A stretch of 40,025 nucleotides of DNA from Intestinimonas sp. (lineage in GTDB: Bacteria; Bacillota; Clostridia; Oscillospirales; Oscillospiraceae): positions 1 to 40,025 of the forward strand of contig NZ_JAPFEA010000049.1 of assembly GCF_026169115.1 (NCBI RefSeq). The letters run 5' to 3'. Positions 8,208-16,205 of this stretch are shown here, piece by piece. Position numbers and translations under genes: made by a program. How positions within the stretch are numbered: position 1 is the stretch's first letter; each line of letters begins with the position of its first letter. The notes under the pieces are model-generated. The model worked only from the letters and a program-made list of their open reading frames with translations, had not been told where the DNA came from and did no database searches.

Positions 8208-9179
8208 TCAGCGCTGTTTGGGGTGGTTGACTGGATGCAAAGGCAGTTGTCCGGACAATACCCGTGCAACCTCTTGGGCTGCCTTCAGTTGAAGACTTTC
8301 CACTGCCTCCTCGGAATACCAAGCGACATGAGGTGTAACCACGGCATTGTCCAACCTCAGCAGGGGGTGATCCTGAGGAATGGGCTCCGTCTCCGTCACA
8401 TCGATGCCGGCCATAGCGATCTCGCCTTCTTCCAGAGCACGGACCAGATCCTCTTCCTTCACAACTGCGCCTCGGGCGGTGTTGATAAACACAGCCGTAG
8501 GTTTCATCAACTGGAAGGACTCCCAATTAAACAGATGATGAGTCTGAGCTGTGAGAGGACAGTGGACGGACAGATAGTCGCTCTGGGCCAAAAGCTCCTC
8601 AAAGCTCACTGCAGTAACACCAAGCTTCCGGGCCTGGTCCTCGTTCATCATGGGGTCGTGGGCAATAATGTGGACACCGAATCCAGCCATTTTTCGGGCC
8701 ACCAGCTGGGGAATTCGGCCAAATCCCATTAGGCCCAGGGTCTTCCCTTCTACGCGGTACAGCGGCTTAACAGTGGTGTAGCCACAGTTCCCTTGCTTGA
8801 CCTGTCCGGCCAGATAGGTCAATTTTTTTGCACAGTCCAGCAGCAGTGCGATGGCATGGTTTGACACCTCATCAATGCCGTAATCGGGAACATTACACAC
8901 ATAAATCCCATGCTCCTCCGCTGCAGACAAATCAATGTTGTCCACACCGATGGCGTAACGAACAATAACCCGGCAACGGGACATTGCCTCAATCACCCGA
9001 CGGGTAATGGGAGCAAACTGGCAGATCAAGGCATCGCAATCAGCCGCCACAGCAATGACCTCGTCCTCTGTCTGGCAGTGATAGTCCAGCAGTTCAGCGC
9101 CGATATCCGCCATTACAGCTGCTTCCTGTTGAATACTTTCATAATAATAATCCGAAATGACAACTTTTAGTTTGTTCAT
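8208..9179 (-). CDS. D-2-hydroxyacid dehydrogenase (NAD-dependent)
   Basis: The 323-residue protein has the two-domain fold of D-isomer-specific 2-hydroxyacid dehydrogenases. The NAD loop is GLMGFGRIPQ (about 148-157), with Pro replacing the last Gly as in the CtBP-like branch. The catalytic set is visible: Arg in INTARGAVV, Glu in DVTETEP and His in TPHVAWYSE. It should interconvert a 2-keto acid and a D-2-hydroxy acid in the cytosol. GAGGAG lies seven bases before the ATG. It is the first gene of its unit, behind its own promoter and a candidate IclR site. Phosphoglycerate dehydrogenase is an alternative but context favours catabolism. Confidence 0.86.
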   Translation of the reverse strand: MNKLKVVISDYYYESIQQEAAVMADIGAELLDYHCQTEDEVIAVAADCDALICQFAPITRRVIEAMSRCRVIVRYAIGVDNIDLSAAEEHGIYVCNVPDYGIDEVSNHAIALLLDCAKKLTYLAGQVKQGNCGYTTVKPLYRVEGKTLGLMGFGRIPQLVARKMAGFGVHIIAHDPMMNEDQARKLGVTAVSFEELLAQSDYLSVHCPLTAQTHHLFNWESFQLMKPTAVFINTARGAVVKEEDLVRALEEGEIAMAGIDVTETEPIPQDHPLLRLDNAVVTPHVAWYSEEAVESLQLKAAQEVARVLSGQLPLHPVNHPKQR

Positions 9180-9217
9180 AGCAATCTCCTCGTTACCCTC
9201 CGCTTAGCAGAATTAAA

Positions 9218-9271
9218 GTTTTGCTGTATAAAACCAAGTTTAATTCTATGTGTTGAAATTTAAGCTTGCAA
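9218..9271 (-). promoter_or_regulatory. Promoter and candidate IclR operator of the dehydrogenase-dgoK unit
   Basis: On the minus strand TTGCAA (9266-9271) and TAGAAT (9243-9248) are 17 bp apart. Eight bases past the -10 is the 17-bp inverted repeat GTTTTATACAGCAAAAC (9218-9234; arms GTTTT and AAAAC around seven bases). Binding there would cover the transcription start, as expected for a repressor. Confidence 0.65.
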
Positions 9272-9291
9272 AAGCAAGCTTAAATTTCAAC
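9252..9291. terminator. 18-bp perfect palindrome after iclR
   Basis: Bases 9252-9269 pair with 9274-9291 without mismatch around the loop AAAA. It begins nine bases after the iclR stop codon and is the likely 3' end signal of that message, although no separate U tract follows outside the stem. The -35 box of the next promoter lies in its loop-proximal part. Confidence 0.65.
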
Positions 9292-9299
9292 TCGATGCG

Positions 9300-10085
9300 T
9301 CACTTCGGGGAATATCCCAGTTCCCTAGAAATATCCTCCGCGACCTGACAAATGCGTTGTAGGTAGCTGTCATACTTATCGCTGCACACCACATCCTGGA
9401 GCCCGCACAGGCTGATACCAGCCACCATCGTTCCATGTAAACCGTAGACTGGGGCACACAGACTATAAATGTGCTCCTCATTTTCACCCACATTGCCGGA
9501 AAAGTGATCGCGGCGGGCCTGCCGAATCAATTCCAACAGAGTCTTCCGGTCTGTGATGGTGGCACTTGTAAATTTTTTCATCTGGATTCGTTCCAGATAG
9601 CGATCCACAGCGGCATCGCTGTCCTGAGCCAGAAAGAGACGCCCAATCCCAGTCGAGTACAGCTCGCTGGTGCCGCCGCTTTGCACGGTCAGCTGGGTCC
9701 AGGCTGGAACACTGCTGGGCAGGATCTGATCCACCATAGCAAGGGTATCCCCCTCCCGAACACCCACATAGCATATCATATTCAGCTCGTTGGACAGGGC
9801 CTGCAGATGGCGGCGGGCAATTTTACGCAGATCTAAGGAATTAAACTTCATCAATCCCAGCCGGTATAATTCAATACCAAGGCTGTATTTCTTTGTAACC
9901 TCATCATAGGCCACAAACCCTTCTTGAAACAGGGTATACAAAAGACGCAGTACCGAGCTTTTTCCAATACCGGAATACTCACTGATTTCCGACAGGGTAA
10001 GATCAGAATGCTGTTCGTCGAATAGCTTCAACACATCCAGAGCCTTTTTCACTGACGAAACCGTGTAATCCCGTGTTGCTTTCAT
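9300..10085 (-). CDS. IclR-family transcription regulator
   Basis: From the ATG at 10085 the protein has about 261 residues: an N-terminal winged helix-turn-helix (SVKKALDVLKLF, LTLSEISEYSGIGKSSVLRLL, about residues 8-60) and a C-terminal IclR ligand-binding domain (VREGDTL, TGIGRLFLA, CAPVYGLHGTMVAGIS). An upstream extension of the frame overlaps the alcohol dehydrogenase gene and lacks a ribosome site, so it is not used. The gene is 23 bp behind adh in the same unit. It is the likely local regulator that senses the pathway substrate and binds the GTTTTAT-type elements at three promoters here. Confidence 0.9.
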   Translation of the reverse strand: MKATRDYTVSSVKKALDVLKLFDEQHSDLTLSEISEYSGIGKSSVLRLLYTLFQEGFVAYDEVTKKYSLGIELYRLGLMKFNSLDLRKIARRHLQALSNELNMICYVGVREGDTLAMVDQILPSSVPAWTQLTVQSGGTSELYSTGIGRLFLAQDSDAAVDRYLERIQMKKFTSATITDRKTLLELIRQARRDHFSGNVGENEEHIYSLCAPVYGLHGTMVAGISLCGLQDVVCSDKYDSYLQRICQVAEDISRELGYSPK

Positions 10086-10108
10086 TGTAGCACCCCGTTT
10101 TGCTGTTC

Positions 10109-11131
10109 TCAGCCCGTAAAGTGGACAACTCCCTTGAATACGCCTGAATCGGGCTGGATCCACCGCAGCAGAACCTGATCGGCCTGTTCAAATGGCACGG
10201 TGTGGGTAATAAACTGATCTGGTTCCAAAAAACCCAACTGCCAATACTGGAGGACACGTTCAAAATCCTGTCTGGTGGAGTTTCGGGTTACAAAAAGGCT
10301 GGGTTCTCTCATATGAAAGGAGAGCCCGTCCAACTCCAGGGTTCCGTTGCAGATACCTACGAATACAATTTTTCCACCGTGGCAAATCCATTTCCAGTCC
10401 TGTTCCATTGAGGTTTTGGCTGCCGTAGTATCAATCACACCATCGAACAGATTTCCGCTGGTAATTTTCTGTAATATCTCAGGATAATCATACCTTAACG
10501 GATCCAAAACTTCAAGGTGAAATATTTCCTTACAGAAAGCTCGCCGCTGTGGGCTGGTATCAGCCAATACCACCTGGGCACCATAGGTTCGGGCATTGAG
10601 TGCGCAGCTTACACCAATGGGGCCGGCACCCACAACCAGAACCTGATCTCCAGGCTGGAGATTCAGCTTTGCCACCGCATGGGCACCGATGGTCAGCGGT
10701 TCCAGCATGGAGAGGGTCTGGGGCGAGGAAGTTCCGGGAACTTTCAACCATCTTTCCGCCGGAGCTGCCAGATACTCCTGAAGCCCACCGTCCCGGTGCA
10801 CACCATAGAGCTGCAGTTTACTGCAAGAATTGGTATATCCCTTACGGCAGGCGCGGCAACTCCCACAAGGGATACATGGCATGAGACAAACCCGATCCCC
10901 AACGGACAGCATGGTGACCGCCTCTCCTACCTGATGGACCGTTCCGGCCACCTCATGCCCAATAACCCGAGGAAAACTAAACAATGGCTGATGTCCCTGA
11001 ATCGCATGGATATCGGAGCCGCAAATACACACCGCGTCCACCCGTACTACGACATGATCGGCCGGACAGTCCGGATAGGGTCTCTCCTCATAGGAAAAAT
11101 CATAGGGGCCCTTCAATACTAGTGCTTTCAT
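10109..11131 (-). CDS. Zinc-dependent alcohol dehydrogenase (polyol/sugar-acid type)
   Basis: The 340-residue medium-chain dehydrogenase has the catalytic zinc site (CICGSDIH, then GHE at about residues 58-60), the four-Cys structural zinc loop CIPCGSCRACRKGYTNSC and the NAD-binding GAGPIG (about 168-173). The closest families I recognise are RspB/LgoD, the latter oxidising L-galactonate, and sorbitol dehydrogenases. Within this locus it probably oxidises a hydroxyl of a sugar acid. It is 11 bp behind the SDR gene and 23 bp ahead of iclR. The ATG at 11131 has AGGAAGGAG upstream. Confidence 0.86.
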   Translation of the reverse strand: MKALVLKGPYDFSYEERPYPDCPADHVVVRVDAVCICGSDIHAIQGHQPLFSFPRVIGHEVAGTVHQVGEAVTMLSVGDRVCLMPCIPCGSCRACRKGYTNSCSKLQLYGVHRDGGLQEYLAAPAERWLKVPGTSSPQTLSMLEPLTIGAHAVAKLNLQPGDQVLVVGAGPIGVSCALNARTYGAQVVLADTSPQRRAFCKEIFHLEVLDPLRYDYPEILQKITSGNLFDGVIDTTAAKTSMEQDWKWICHGGKIVFVGICNGTLELDGLSFHMREPSLFVTRNSTRQDFERVLQYWQLGFLEPDQFITHTVPFEQADQVLLRWIQPDSGVFKGVVHFTG

Positions 11132-11142
11132 GGTACTCCTTC

Positions 11143-11907
11143 CTACTTGGTCAAGTAACCGCCATCTACCGGAATCGTTGCTCCATTGATGTAACGCCCC
11201 GCCTCGCTGGCTAGAAGGACAGCCACTCCCTTGAACACATCAGGAGTACCCCAATCTCCTTGGGGAATCCGAGCCTTGACAGAGTTATAACGTTCCGAAT
11301 CGGCCACCAGTGAGGCGGATAGGTTGGTTTTGATCCACCCTGGCGCCAAAGCATTGACAGTAATCCCATATCCGCCCCACTCGCTGGCCAGCACCCGGGT
11401 CAAGCCCATGACCGCGTGTTTGCTGGCGGTATATGCGGTGGTATTGAATCCACCAAGATAGGACATCATAGAGGCAAGGTTAATGATCCGTCCCCCGCTG
11501 CCCTGCTTCAAAAATTGCTTGGCGGCCAACTGGGAGAGGAAAAACACCGCCTTTTCATTCAGCTGGATAATTTCATCCCACATGGCTTCAGTATAATCCA
11601 AGGCTGAGGCACGAGGACAGATTCCGGCATTGTTGACCAGAATATCCAGCCGCCCGAAACGATCCAGGACCTGGTCCATAATCTTAGGCAGTTGATCCAT
11701 TTGGCTGACGTCGGCCTGAATGGGAAGAAAGCTTCCACCCAGCGCTTTTACATAGCTCTGCATCTCGATGGGCGGGTGACGACTGTATACGCAGGCTATG
11801 GCCGCACCAGCCTCGGCCAAACCCTGGGTGATCCCACTTCCAATTCCAGAACCTCCACCAGTTATTAAGGCCACTTTTCCAACTAGTGATAATTCTTCTT
11901 GAACCAC
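11143..11907 (-). CDS. SDR oxidoreductase, KduD/gluconate dehydrogenase-like
   Basis: The 254-residue short-chain dehydrogenase shows the cofactor motif TGGGSGIG (about 16-23), NNAG (about 91-94), the active-site Ser in NLASM and the YTASK Tyr-Lys pair. The C-terminal block INGATIPVDGGYL is typical of 2-keto-3-deoxygluconate/2-deoxygluconate dehydrogenases (KduD) and gluconate 5-dehydrogenases. The start codon is GTG at 11907, with GGGAGGAG seven bases upstream. It is first in the unit with adh and iclR and probably carries out a redox step on the same sugar acid. The precise substrate is not determined. Confidence 0.86.
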   Translation of the reverse strand: MVQEELSLVGKVALITGGGSGIGSGITQGLAEAGAAIACVYSRHPPIEMQSYVKALGGSFLPIQADVSQMDQLPKIMDQVLDRFGRLDILVNNAGICPRASALDYTEAMWDEIIQLNEKAVFFLSQLAAKQFLKQGSGGRIINLASMMSYLGGFNTTAYTASKHAVMGLTRVLASEWGGYGITVNALAPGWIKTNLSASLVADSERYNSVKARIPQGDWGTPDVFKGVAVLLASEAGRYINGATIPVDGGYLTK

Positions 11908-11926
11908 AGTATCTCCTCCCTTAAAA

Positions 11927-11988
11927 ATTTTACTAAATAAAACTCATTTTTATATTATAAAATTATCAAAAATTATGAGAACTGTCAA
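11927..11988 (-). promoter_or_regulatory. Promoter and candidate IclR operator of the SDR-adh-iclR unit
   Basis: On the minus strand a consensus TTGACA (11983-11988) is followed after 17 bp by TAATTT (11960-11965). Sixteen bases further lies GTTTTATTTAGTAAAAT (11927-11943), the same GTTTT-N7-AAAAY arrangement as at 9218-9234, next to the SDR ribosome site. This would make iclR autoregulated. Confidence 0.6.
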
Positions 11989-12331
11989 TGGACAGATACC
12001 ACAGCCTTTTTCATTATTTTTTGTGCAAAACAAATATATCTTTCGGATTATTTCAAAACAGAACTTGTAAGTTATGTGAGTCATTTTGAAATTATAAAAC
12101 CTGGCAGTTTCTCTGCCATCGGCATCGCGGTGACGAATCACTGGGTCTGCGAAAATAGTTGTGGGATGTTTTGAAGCATTCCACCATGAAGCTCCGTTAC
12201 AGGTCCCCCCCTACGAATAAATTAAGCGGCAGACGGCAGCTGGCAGGCCAGCGAGCACCTGCGCAGCGCCATTGTGTGGTGGGTACCCACCCACAGACAA
12301 TAAAGGGGCAGGCCCACATCCCCAATACACA
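11989..12331. other. Intergenic region upstream of the sugar-acid locus
   Basis: The first half is AT-rich, the second half GC-rich. There is a palindrome GGTGGGTACCCACC at about 12279-12292. I see no reading frame with a ribosome site and no known RNA fold. Confidence 0.5.
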
Positions 12332-12383
12332 AAAATACCGCTGTCTTCCTGGCCCGAAGGAGCTGAGAAGTCAGCGGTATTTT
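12332..12383. terminator. Terminator downstream of dus
   Basis: AAAATACCGCTG (12332-12343) pairs perfectly with 12372-12383 around a longer partly paired loop. Each side gives a short T run, so it can act on both strands; on the minus strand it ends the dus transcript. Confidence 0.8.
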
Positions 12384-12389
12384 GTTCTC

Positions 12390-13364
12390 TTAAAAAATAG
12401 GCTCTGTCCGCCATCCGGCAGCTGAGTCTTCCCGAAGGGGCAGCTCCTGGAAGATGGCCGCCGCCCGGTCCTCGTACTCAGACGTTGTTTTGGCCTTCTT
12501 CAACGCCTTGATATGGCGTCCGTTCTCTTCAAAGAGCCAGATGAGATAGGACCACAGCTCCTTCATTCGCAGCATGGCATTATGCCGGCTGCCGAACGCC
12601 TCCGCATAGCCCTCATAGAGGGTGTCATGGAACCGGCGCAGGGTCTCCCGGTCTGCCGGTAGTCCTCCTTTGACTCTGGCGGCCAGGGCCGGGTCACCCA
12701 CCAAACCCCGGCCCAGCATCACCCGGTCCACTGTGGGGAAGCGCGCCCCCAGGGCGGAGATCTCGTCCGGCGTGGTCAGGTCGCCGTTGTAGCACAGGGG
12801 CCCCATCCCCTCCTCCACCGCCAGGGCAAAGGTCTCCATACGGACCCGTCCCTTGTAGAAGTCCTCCCGGACCCTCGGGTGGATGATAAGCTCACTCCAC
12901 GGGTAGCGCCGGAAGCAGGCCGCCAGCGCCCGGAATTCCTCCGGGGATTGGAAGCCCACCCGGGTCTTGATGGAGACGGCGATCTTCACATCATGAAAGA
13001 TCTGCTCCAGAAAGCGGTCCAGCTCCTCCGGGTCCCGCAGGAGTCCGGAGCCCTTCCCCTTGGCCGTCACCGTCCCCGAGGGACAGCCCAGATTCAGGTT
13101 GACCTCCTCATACCCCAGCTCCGCCAGCCAGTCCGCCGCCCAGAGGAAATCCTCCGCCCGGCAGGTCAGCAGCTGGGGCACCGCCCGCACCCCCCGGTTG
13201 GACTCCGGCAGGAGCTCTCCCACATCCCGCCTGGAAAACTTCCGCTCCTTGCCCGGCGAGACGAAGGGCATATAGTATTTGTCCACGCCGGGAAAGAAGC
13301 GGCTGTGGACCTGACGGAAAATGGCGCCTGTGATCCCTTCCATTGGCGCAAAGTAATAATACAT
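12390..13364 (-). CDS. dus: tRNA-dihydrouridine synthase family protein
   Basis: The 324-residue FMN enzyme reduces uridine to dihydrouridine in tRNA. The N-terminal APMEGITG, the block NLNLGCPSGTV with the catalytic Cys (about 94), followed by KGKGSGLL, and the IIHPR and CYNGDL FMN contacts are all present. Length is normal. A modest GAGAGG ribosome site precedes the ATG at 13364. It stands alone between its own terminator and the terminator of the phosphate transporter gene, so it is probably a housekeeping gene. Confidence 0.93.
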   Translation of the reverse strand: MYYYFAPMEGITGAIFRQVHSRFFPGVDKYYMPFVSPGKERKFSRRDVGELLPESNRGVRAVPQLLTCRAEDFLWAADWLAELGYEEVNLNLGCPSGTVTAKGKGSGLLRDPEELDRFLEQIFHDVKIAVSIKTRVGFQSPEEFRALAACFRRYPWSELIIHPRVREDFYKGRVRMETFALAVEEGMGPLCYNGDLTTPDEISALGARFPTVDRVMLGRGLVGDPALAARVKGGLPADRETLRRFHDTLYEGYAEAFGSRHNAMLRMKELWSYLIWLFEENGRHIKALKKAKTTSEYEDRAAAIFQELPLREDSAAGWRTEPIF

Positions 13365-13425
13365 CTGTTATGCCTCTCTTTCTCCAATGGCCGACCACGG
13401 TATCTGCTGCCGCTGCAGCGGGCCA

Positions 13426-13456
13426 AAAGGCCGCCATGTCAAACATGGCGGCCTTT
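13426..13456 (-). terminator. Terminator downstream of the Na/Pi cotransporter gene
   Basis: Bases 13426-13439 pair perfectly with 13443-13456 (14 bp, three-base loop). On the minus strand the stem ends in a short T run. It starts 12 bp after the stop codon. Confidence 0.8.
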
Positions 13457-13467
13457 CTGCGTTTCGA

Positions 13468-15120
13468 TCACGCCATACTGGCATTGGATCGCTCTTGGGC
13501 GATGTTGAGCACATGGTCGCCGATCCGTTCAAAATCGGTGAGCATCTCGGAGAAGAGGATGCAGCCCTCGTCGGAACAGACGCCCTTGCGCATCCGCTCC
13601 ATCTGATGGCGGCGGAAGCTGGCCGTCATGTCGTCCATTTTCTGCTCCAGCGCGGAGACCTGGCTGAGCCACTCCACCGGATCGGCCACTGCGCCGCTGA
13701 TGGCCTCAATGGCTTCCCGGCAGACCCGCTCCATCTCCCGGATCTCACCCTTGGCTTCCTCAGAGAATTGGATGTCCTTCTCCTTCAGAATACCGCTGTA
13801 CCCACAGATGTTCATGGCGTGGTCGCCAATACGCTCGATATTTCCGGTGATCTTGAAGTAGGCGCTGACCGCGGCAGAGTCCTGCTCGTTGGTCTCGTGG
13901 ACGATCACATGAGAAATAAACTGGGAGATCTCCTTGTTGAGGTAGTCGATATATTCCTCCACCGTCTCCTCCTTGGCTACCAGGGAGGGGTCACGGTCCA
14001 GCACCGCCTGGAAGGCCGTGGACACATTCTCCTTGGCCATGCCAAGCATGCGGCTCAGCTCCTGCCGGAGCTGGCTGATATAGATGGCGGAGTGACCGAT
14101 GGTACGGTCCTGATTGGCATTGATGGGGGTGAGGAAGACCAGGTGCATGCCCTCGTCCGGGTCCTGCTTGCGCTCCGGGAGGATGCGCATGGCCGCCTTC
14201 ACCATCCACCCGCCCAAGGGCAGCAGCAGCAGCGTGGTCACGATATTGAAAATGGTGTGCATGTTGGCGATCTGGGAGGCCGGGTTGCCCGGGGTAAGGC
14301 CGGCCACAAAGTCCACCAGCGAGAGTCCCAGCAGAGGAGTGACCAGACACAGTGTGGTAAAGAGGACGGTGCCGATGACATTGAACATGAGGTGAATGAT
14401 GGTGGTCCGCTTGGCGTTGCGGCCGGTGCCCACAGAGGCCAGCACCGCAGTGATGCAGGTGCCGATGTTCTGGCCAAAGAGGACATAGACCGCGCTGTTG
14501 AGGCCGATGACTCCGCTGTTGGCCAGGGCCTGGAGGATACCCACCGAGGCCGAGGAGGACTGGATGAGGGCGGTAAAGAGGGCGCCAGCCAGAATGCCCA
14601 GCACCGGATTGGAGAACTTGGTCATCAGATTCACAAAGGCGGGCATCTCCCGCAGGGGGACCATGGCGGCGCTCATCATATCCATACCGATGAAGAGGAC
14701 GCCCAGGCCGCCCAAGATACTGCCGTAGTGGTGGATCTGGGGCCGCTTCAGAAAGACCATCATGGCCACGCCCAGGAAGGCAAAGAAGGGCGCAAGGGCA
14801 CCCACGTCCAGGGCGATGAGCTGTCCGGTGATGGTGGTGCCCACGTTGGCGCCCATGATGATCCAGACCGCCTGGGTCAGGGTCATCATGCCGGAGTTGA
14901 CGAAGCCCACCACCATGACCGTGGTGGCCGAGGAGGACTGGATCACGGCGGTGATGACAGCGCCCACCACCACGCCCAGGATGCGGTTGGCCGTCAGCTT
15001 TTCCAGGATGCCTTTCATCCGGTTGCCGGCGGCAGCCTCCAGGCCGGAACTCATCATCTGCATCCCGTGCAGGAAGAGCGCCAGACCGCCGAGAAGGCTC
15101 AGAATATTGGCAATACTCAT
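13468..15120 (-). CDS. Na+/phosphate cotransporter with C-terminal PhoU domains
   Basis: The 550-residue protein has two inverted membrane repeats, each with the NptA/YjbB signature (AVIQSSSATT at about 58-67 and ALIQSSSAS in the second half), and GANVGTTIT. The last 200 residues or so form a soluble region with two PhoU-like helical repeats (ERIGDHAMNI and ERIGDHVLNI). It should move phosphate across the membrane with sodium. The ATG at 15120 is chosen because AAGGAG lies eight bases upstream; the longer frame runs into a hairpin. A leader of nearly 200 nt with a terminator-like fold precedes it. Confidence 0.9.
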   Translation of the reverse strand: MSIANILSLLGGLALFLHGMQMMSSGLEAAAGNRMKGILEKLTANRILGVVVGAVITAVIQSSSATTVMVVGFVNSGMMTLTQAVWIIMGANVGTTITGQLIALDVGALAPFFAFLGVAMMVFLKRPQIHHYGSILGGLGVLFIGMDMMSAAMVPLREMPAFVNLMTKFSNPVLGILAGALFTALIQSSSASVGILQALANSGVIGLNSAVYVLFGQNIGTCITAVLASVGTGRNAKRTTIIHLMFNVIGTVLFTTLCLVTPLLGLSLVDFVAGLTPGNPASQIANMHTIFNIVTTLLLLPLGGWMVKAAMRILPERKQDPDEGMHLVFLTPINANQDRTIGHSAIYISQLRQELSRMLGMAKENVSTAFQAVLDRDPSLVAKEETVEEYIDYLNKEISQFISHVIVHETNEQDSAAVSAYFKITGNIERIGDHAMNICGYSGILKEKDIQFSEEAKGEIREMERVCREAIEAISGAVADPVEWLSQVSALEQKMDDMTASFRRHQMERMRKGVCSDEGCILFSEMLTDFERIGDHVLNIAQERSNASMA

Positions 15121-15149
15121 CAAAATGCTCCTTTTCTTCTCTAAAATAA

Positions 15150-15198
15150 GAAAAAGACATAGCCTGCTTTTCAAATTGAAAAGCAGGTCATGTCTTTT
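15150..15198 (-). promoter_or_regulatory. Terminator-like hairpin in the Na/Pi gene leader
   Basis: A stem of about 22 bp with two mismatches is centred near 15174: CCTGCTTTTCAA (15162-15173) pairs with 15175-15186, extended by AAAGACAT/ATGTCTTT. On the minus strand TTTTTCTTATTTT follows, then the ribosome site. Its place between promoter and gene suggests attenuation. Confidence 0.65.
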
Positions 15199-15319
15199 GC
15201 TGCGTCAGGGGATTCTCTTTTCCATGTGCGCCATGCCGTCTTTTTCCCGGGGCAGTATCCCTCATAGCTCCATGGTCCTTTCTCTCTGAACGGTGGAAAC
15301 ACGATTTTTGACATTTACC

Positions 15320-15348
15320 ATTATACCGTTCGTTTACAACGTCGTCAA
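15320..15348 (-). promoter_or_regulatory. Sigma-A promoter of the Na/Pi cotransporter gene
   Basis: TTGACG (15343-15348) and TATAAT (15320-15325) on the minus strand are 17 bp apart. The -35 box overlaps the stop codon of yaaA. Transcription from here gives a leader of nearly 200 nt. Confidence 0.85.
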
Positions 15349-16121
15349 CGAAATTTTACCCCATCCGCCTTTTTCTCCACATCGCGCAGAAAGACCGGGC
15401 GATCTGGCTGGGATCTCTGTCTGCAATACCGAAAATGCAGACCCTCAAAGTCAACGATGTCCTCCGGGTCCTCGATCCGGCCCTCGGCCAGGAAGCGGAC
15501 CATCTCTCCCCTGGCCATCTTGACATGGACCCCCTTTTCCACCACCTTGCCATCAGAGCGCAGCTCGCCGAAGACGGGCGTGACCACCCGTGTCCCGGCG
15601 GGCAGGTGGGGGACCACCGCCCTGCTGTACTCCCCGGAGGCCAGGTCAATCACCGCTCCATCGGGCGAGAGGGCTTCCGCCAGCTTCCCGCCCCAAAAGT
15701 CATAGAGGTCCTTACAGAAGTCGGTCCGCAGCTTGGCCTGCATTTCCAGCCGGTAGGGCGTCACACCATCAAAGGGCCGGAGCACACCATAAAAGCCGGA
15801 GAGGATGCGCAGGTGCTCCTGCACATAGTCCAGGGCCGACTGGGAAAAGACAGCGGGAGCCATATATCTGTACTGGATGCCCTCATAGGCCAAGAGGGCA
15901 GGCGTCAGCCGCTCTCGGAGGTCCATGCTCTGATACCGCCGGTAGTTGAGGTCTGCAAGCTGGTCGTTGCAGGCGAGCAGCTTTTTCAGTTCAGGCAGAG
16001 CAAGGCCCCTCAGATAGGTCAGCAGCCGCTCTGTCTCCTCCAGCAGTACTGGCAGGCCACTGGGCGGCAGACCGTCCAGGTCCTCGTTCATTTTCTTGGC
16101 CGGGGAGATCATGATCCTCAT
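15345..16121 (-). CDS. yaaA: YaaA/DUF328 peroxide-stress protein
   Basis: From the ATG at 16121 the protein has 258 residues. It shows the family start MRIMISPAKKM and blocks AYEGIQY, LRILSGFYGVLRPFDGV, PYRLEM, NLAS-type IDLASGEYS and a C-terminal FRYC region. YaaA proteins bind DNA and lower damage by hydrogen peroxide in E. coli; the biochemical role is not fully known. GAGG lies six to seven bases before this ATG; an ATG two codons upstream is also possible. It is followed directly by the promoter of the phosphate transporter. Confidence 0.9.
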   Translation of the reverse strand: MRIMISPAKKMNEDLDGLPPSGLPVLLEETERLLTYLRGLALPELKKLLACNDQLADLNYRRYQSMDLRERLTPALLAYEGIQYRYMAPAVFSQSALDYVQEHLRILSGFYGVLRPFDGVTPYRLEMQAKLRTDFCKDLYDFWGGKLAEALSPDGAVIDLASGEYSRAVVPHLPAGTRVVTPVFGELRSDGKVVEKGVHVKMARGEMVRFLAEGRIEDPEDIVDFEGLHFRYCRQRSQPDRPVFLRDVEKKADGVKFR

Positions 16122-16149
16122 GGGCATCCTCACTTTCCTGTGTTGGGAC

Positions 16150-16190
16150 AAAAGACGGCCCGGGGCGGTGGTATACACCGCCACCGGGCC
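16150..16190 (-). terminator. Terminator after the second eutL
   Basis: GGCCCGG-GGCGGTG (16157-16170) pairs with 16176-16190 with a single bulged base and a five-base loop. On the minus strand GTCTTTT follows. It separates eutL from yaaA. Confidence 0.85.
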
Positions 16191-16205
16191 GCCGGTGGTT
16201 CGATC

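Noticed and set aside
11950..12141. 63-codon minus-strand open frame upstream of the SDR gene
   Set aside because: It overlaps the promoter region, lacks a ribosome site and has low-complexity AT-driven composition.
13387..15144. 585-codon plus-strand open frame rich in His, Gly and Asp
   Set aside because: It is the complement of the Na/Pi cotransporter gene; GC-rich codons suppress stop codons on the opposite strand. The same applies to long plus-strand frames at 15435-16931, 18242-19528, 25248-26561 and 29867-31651.
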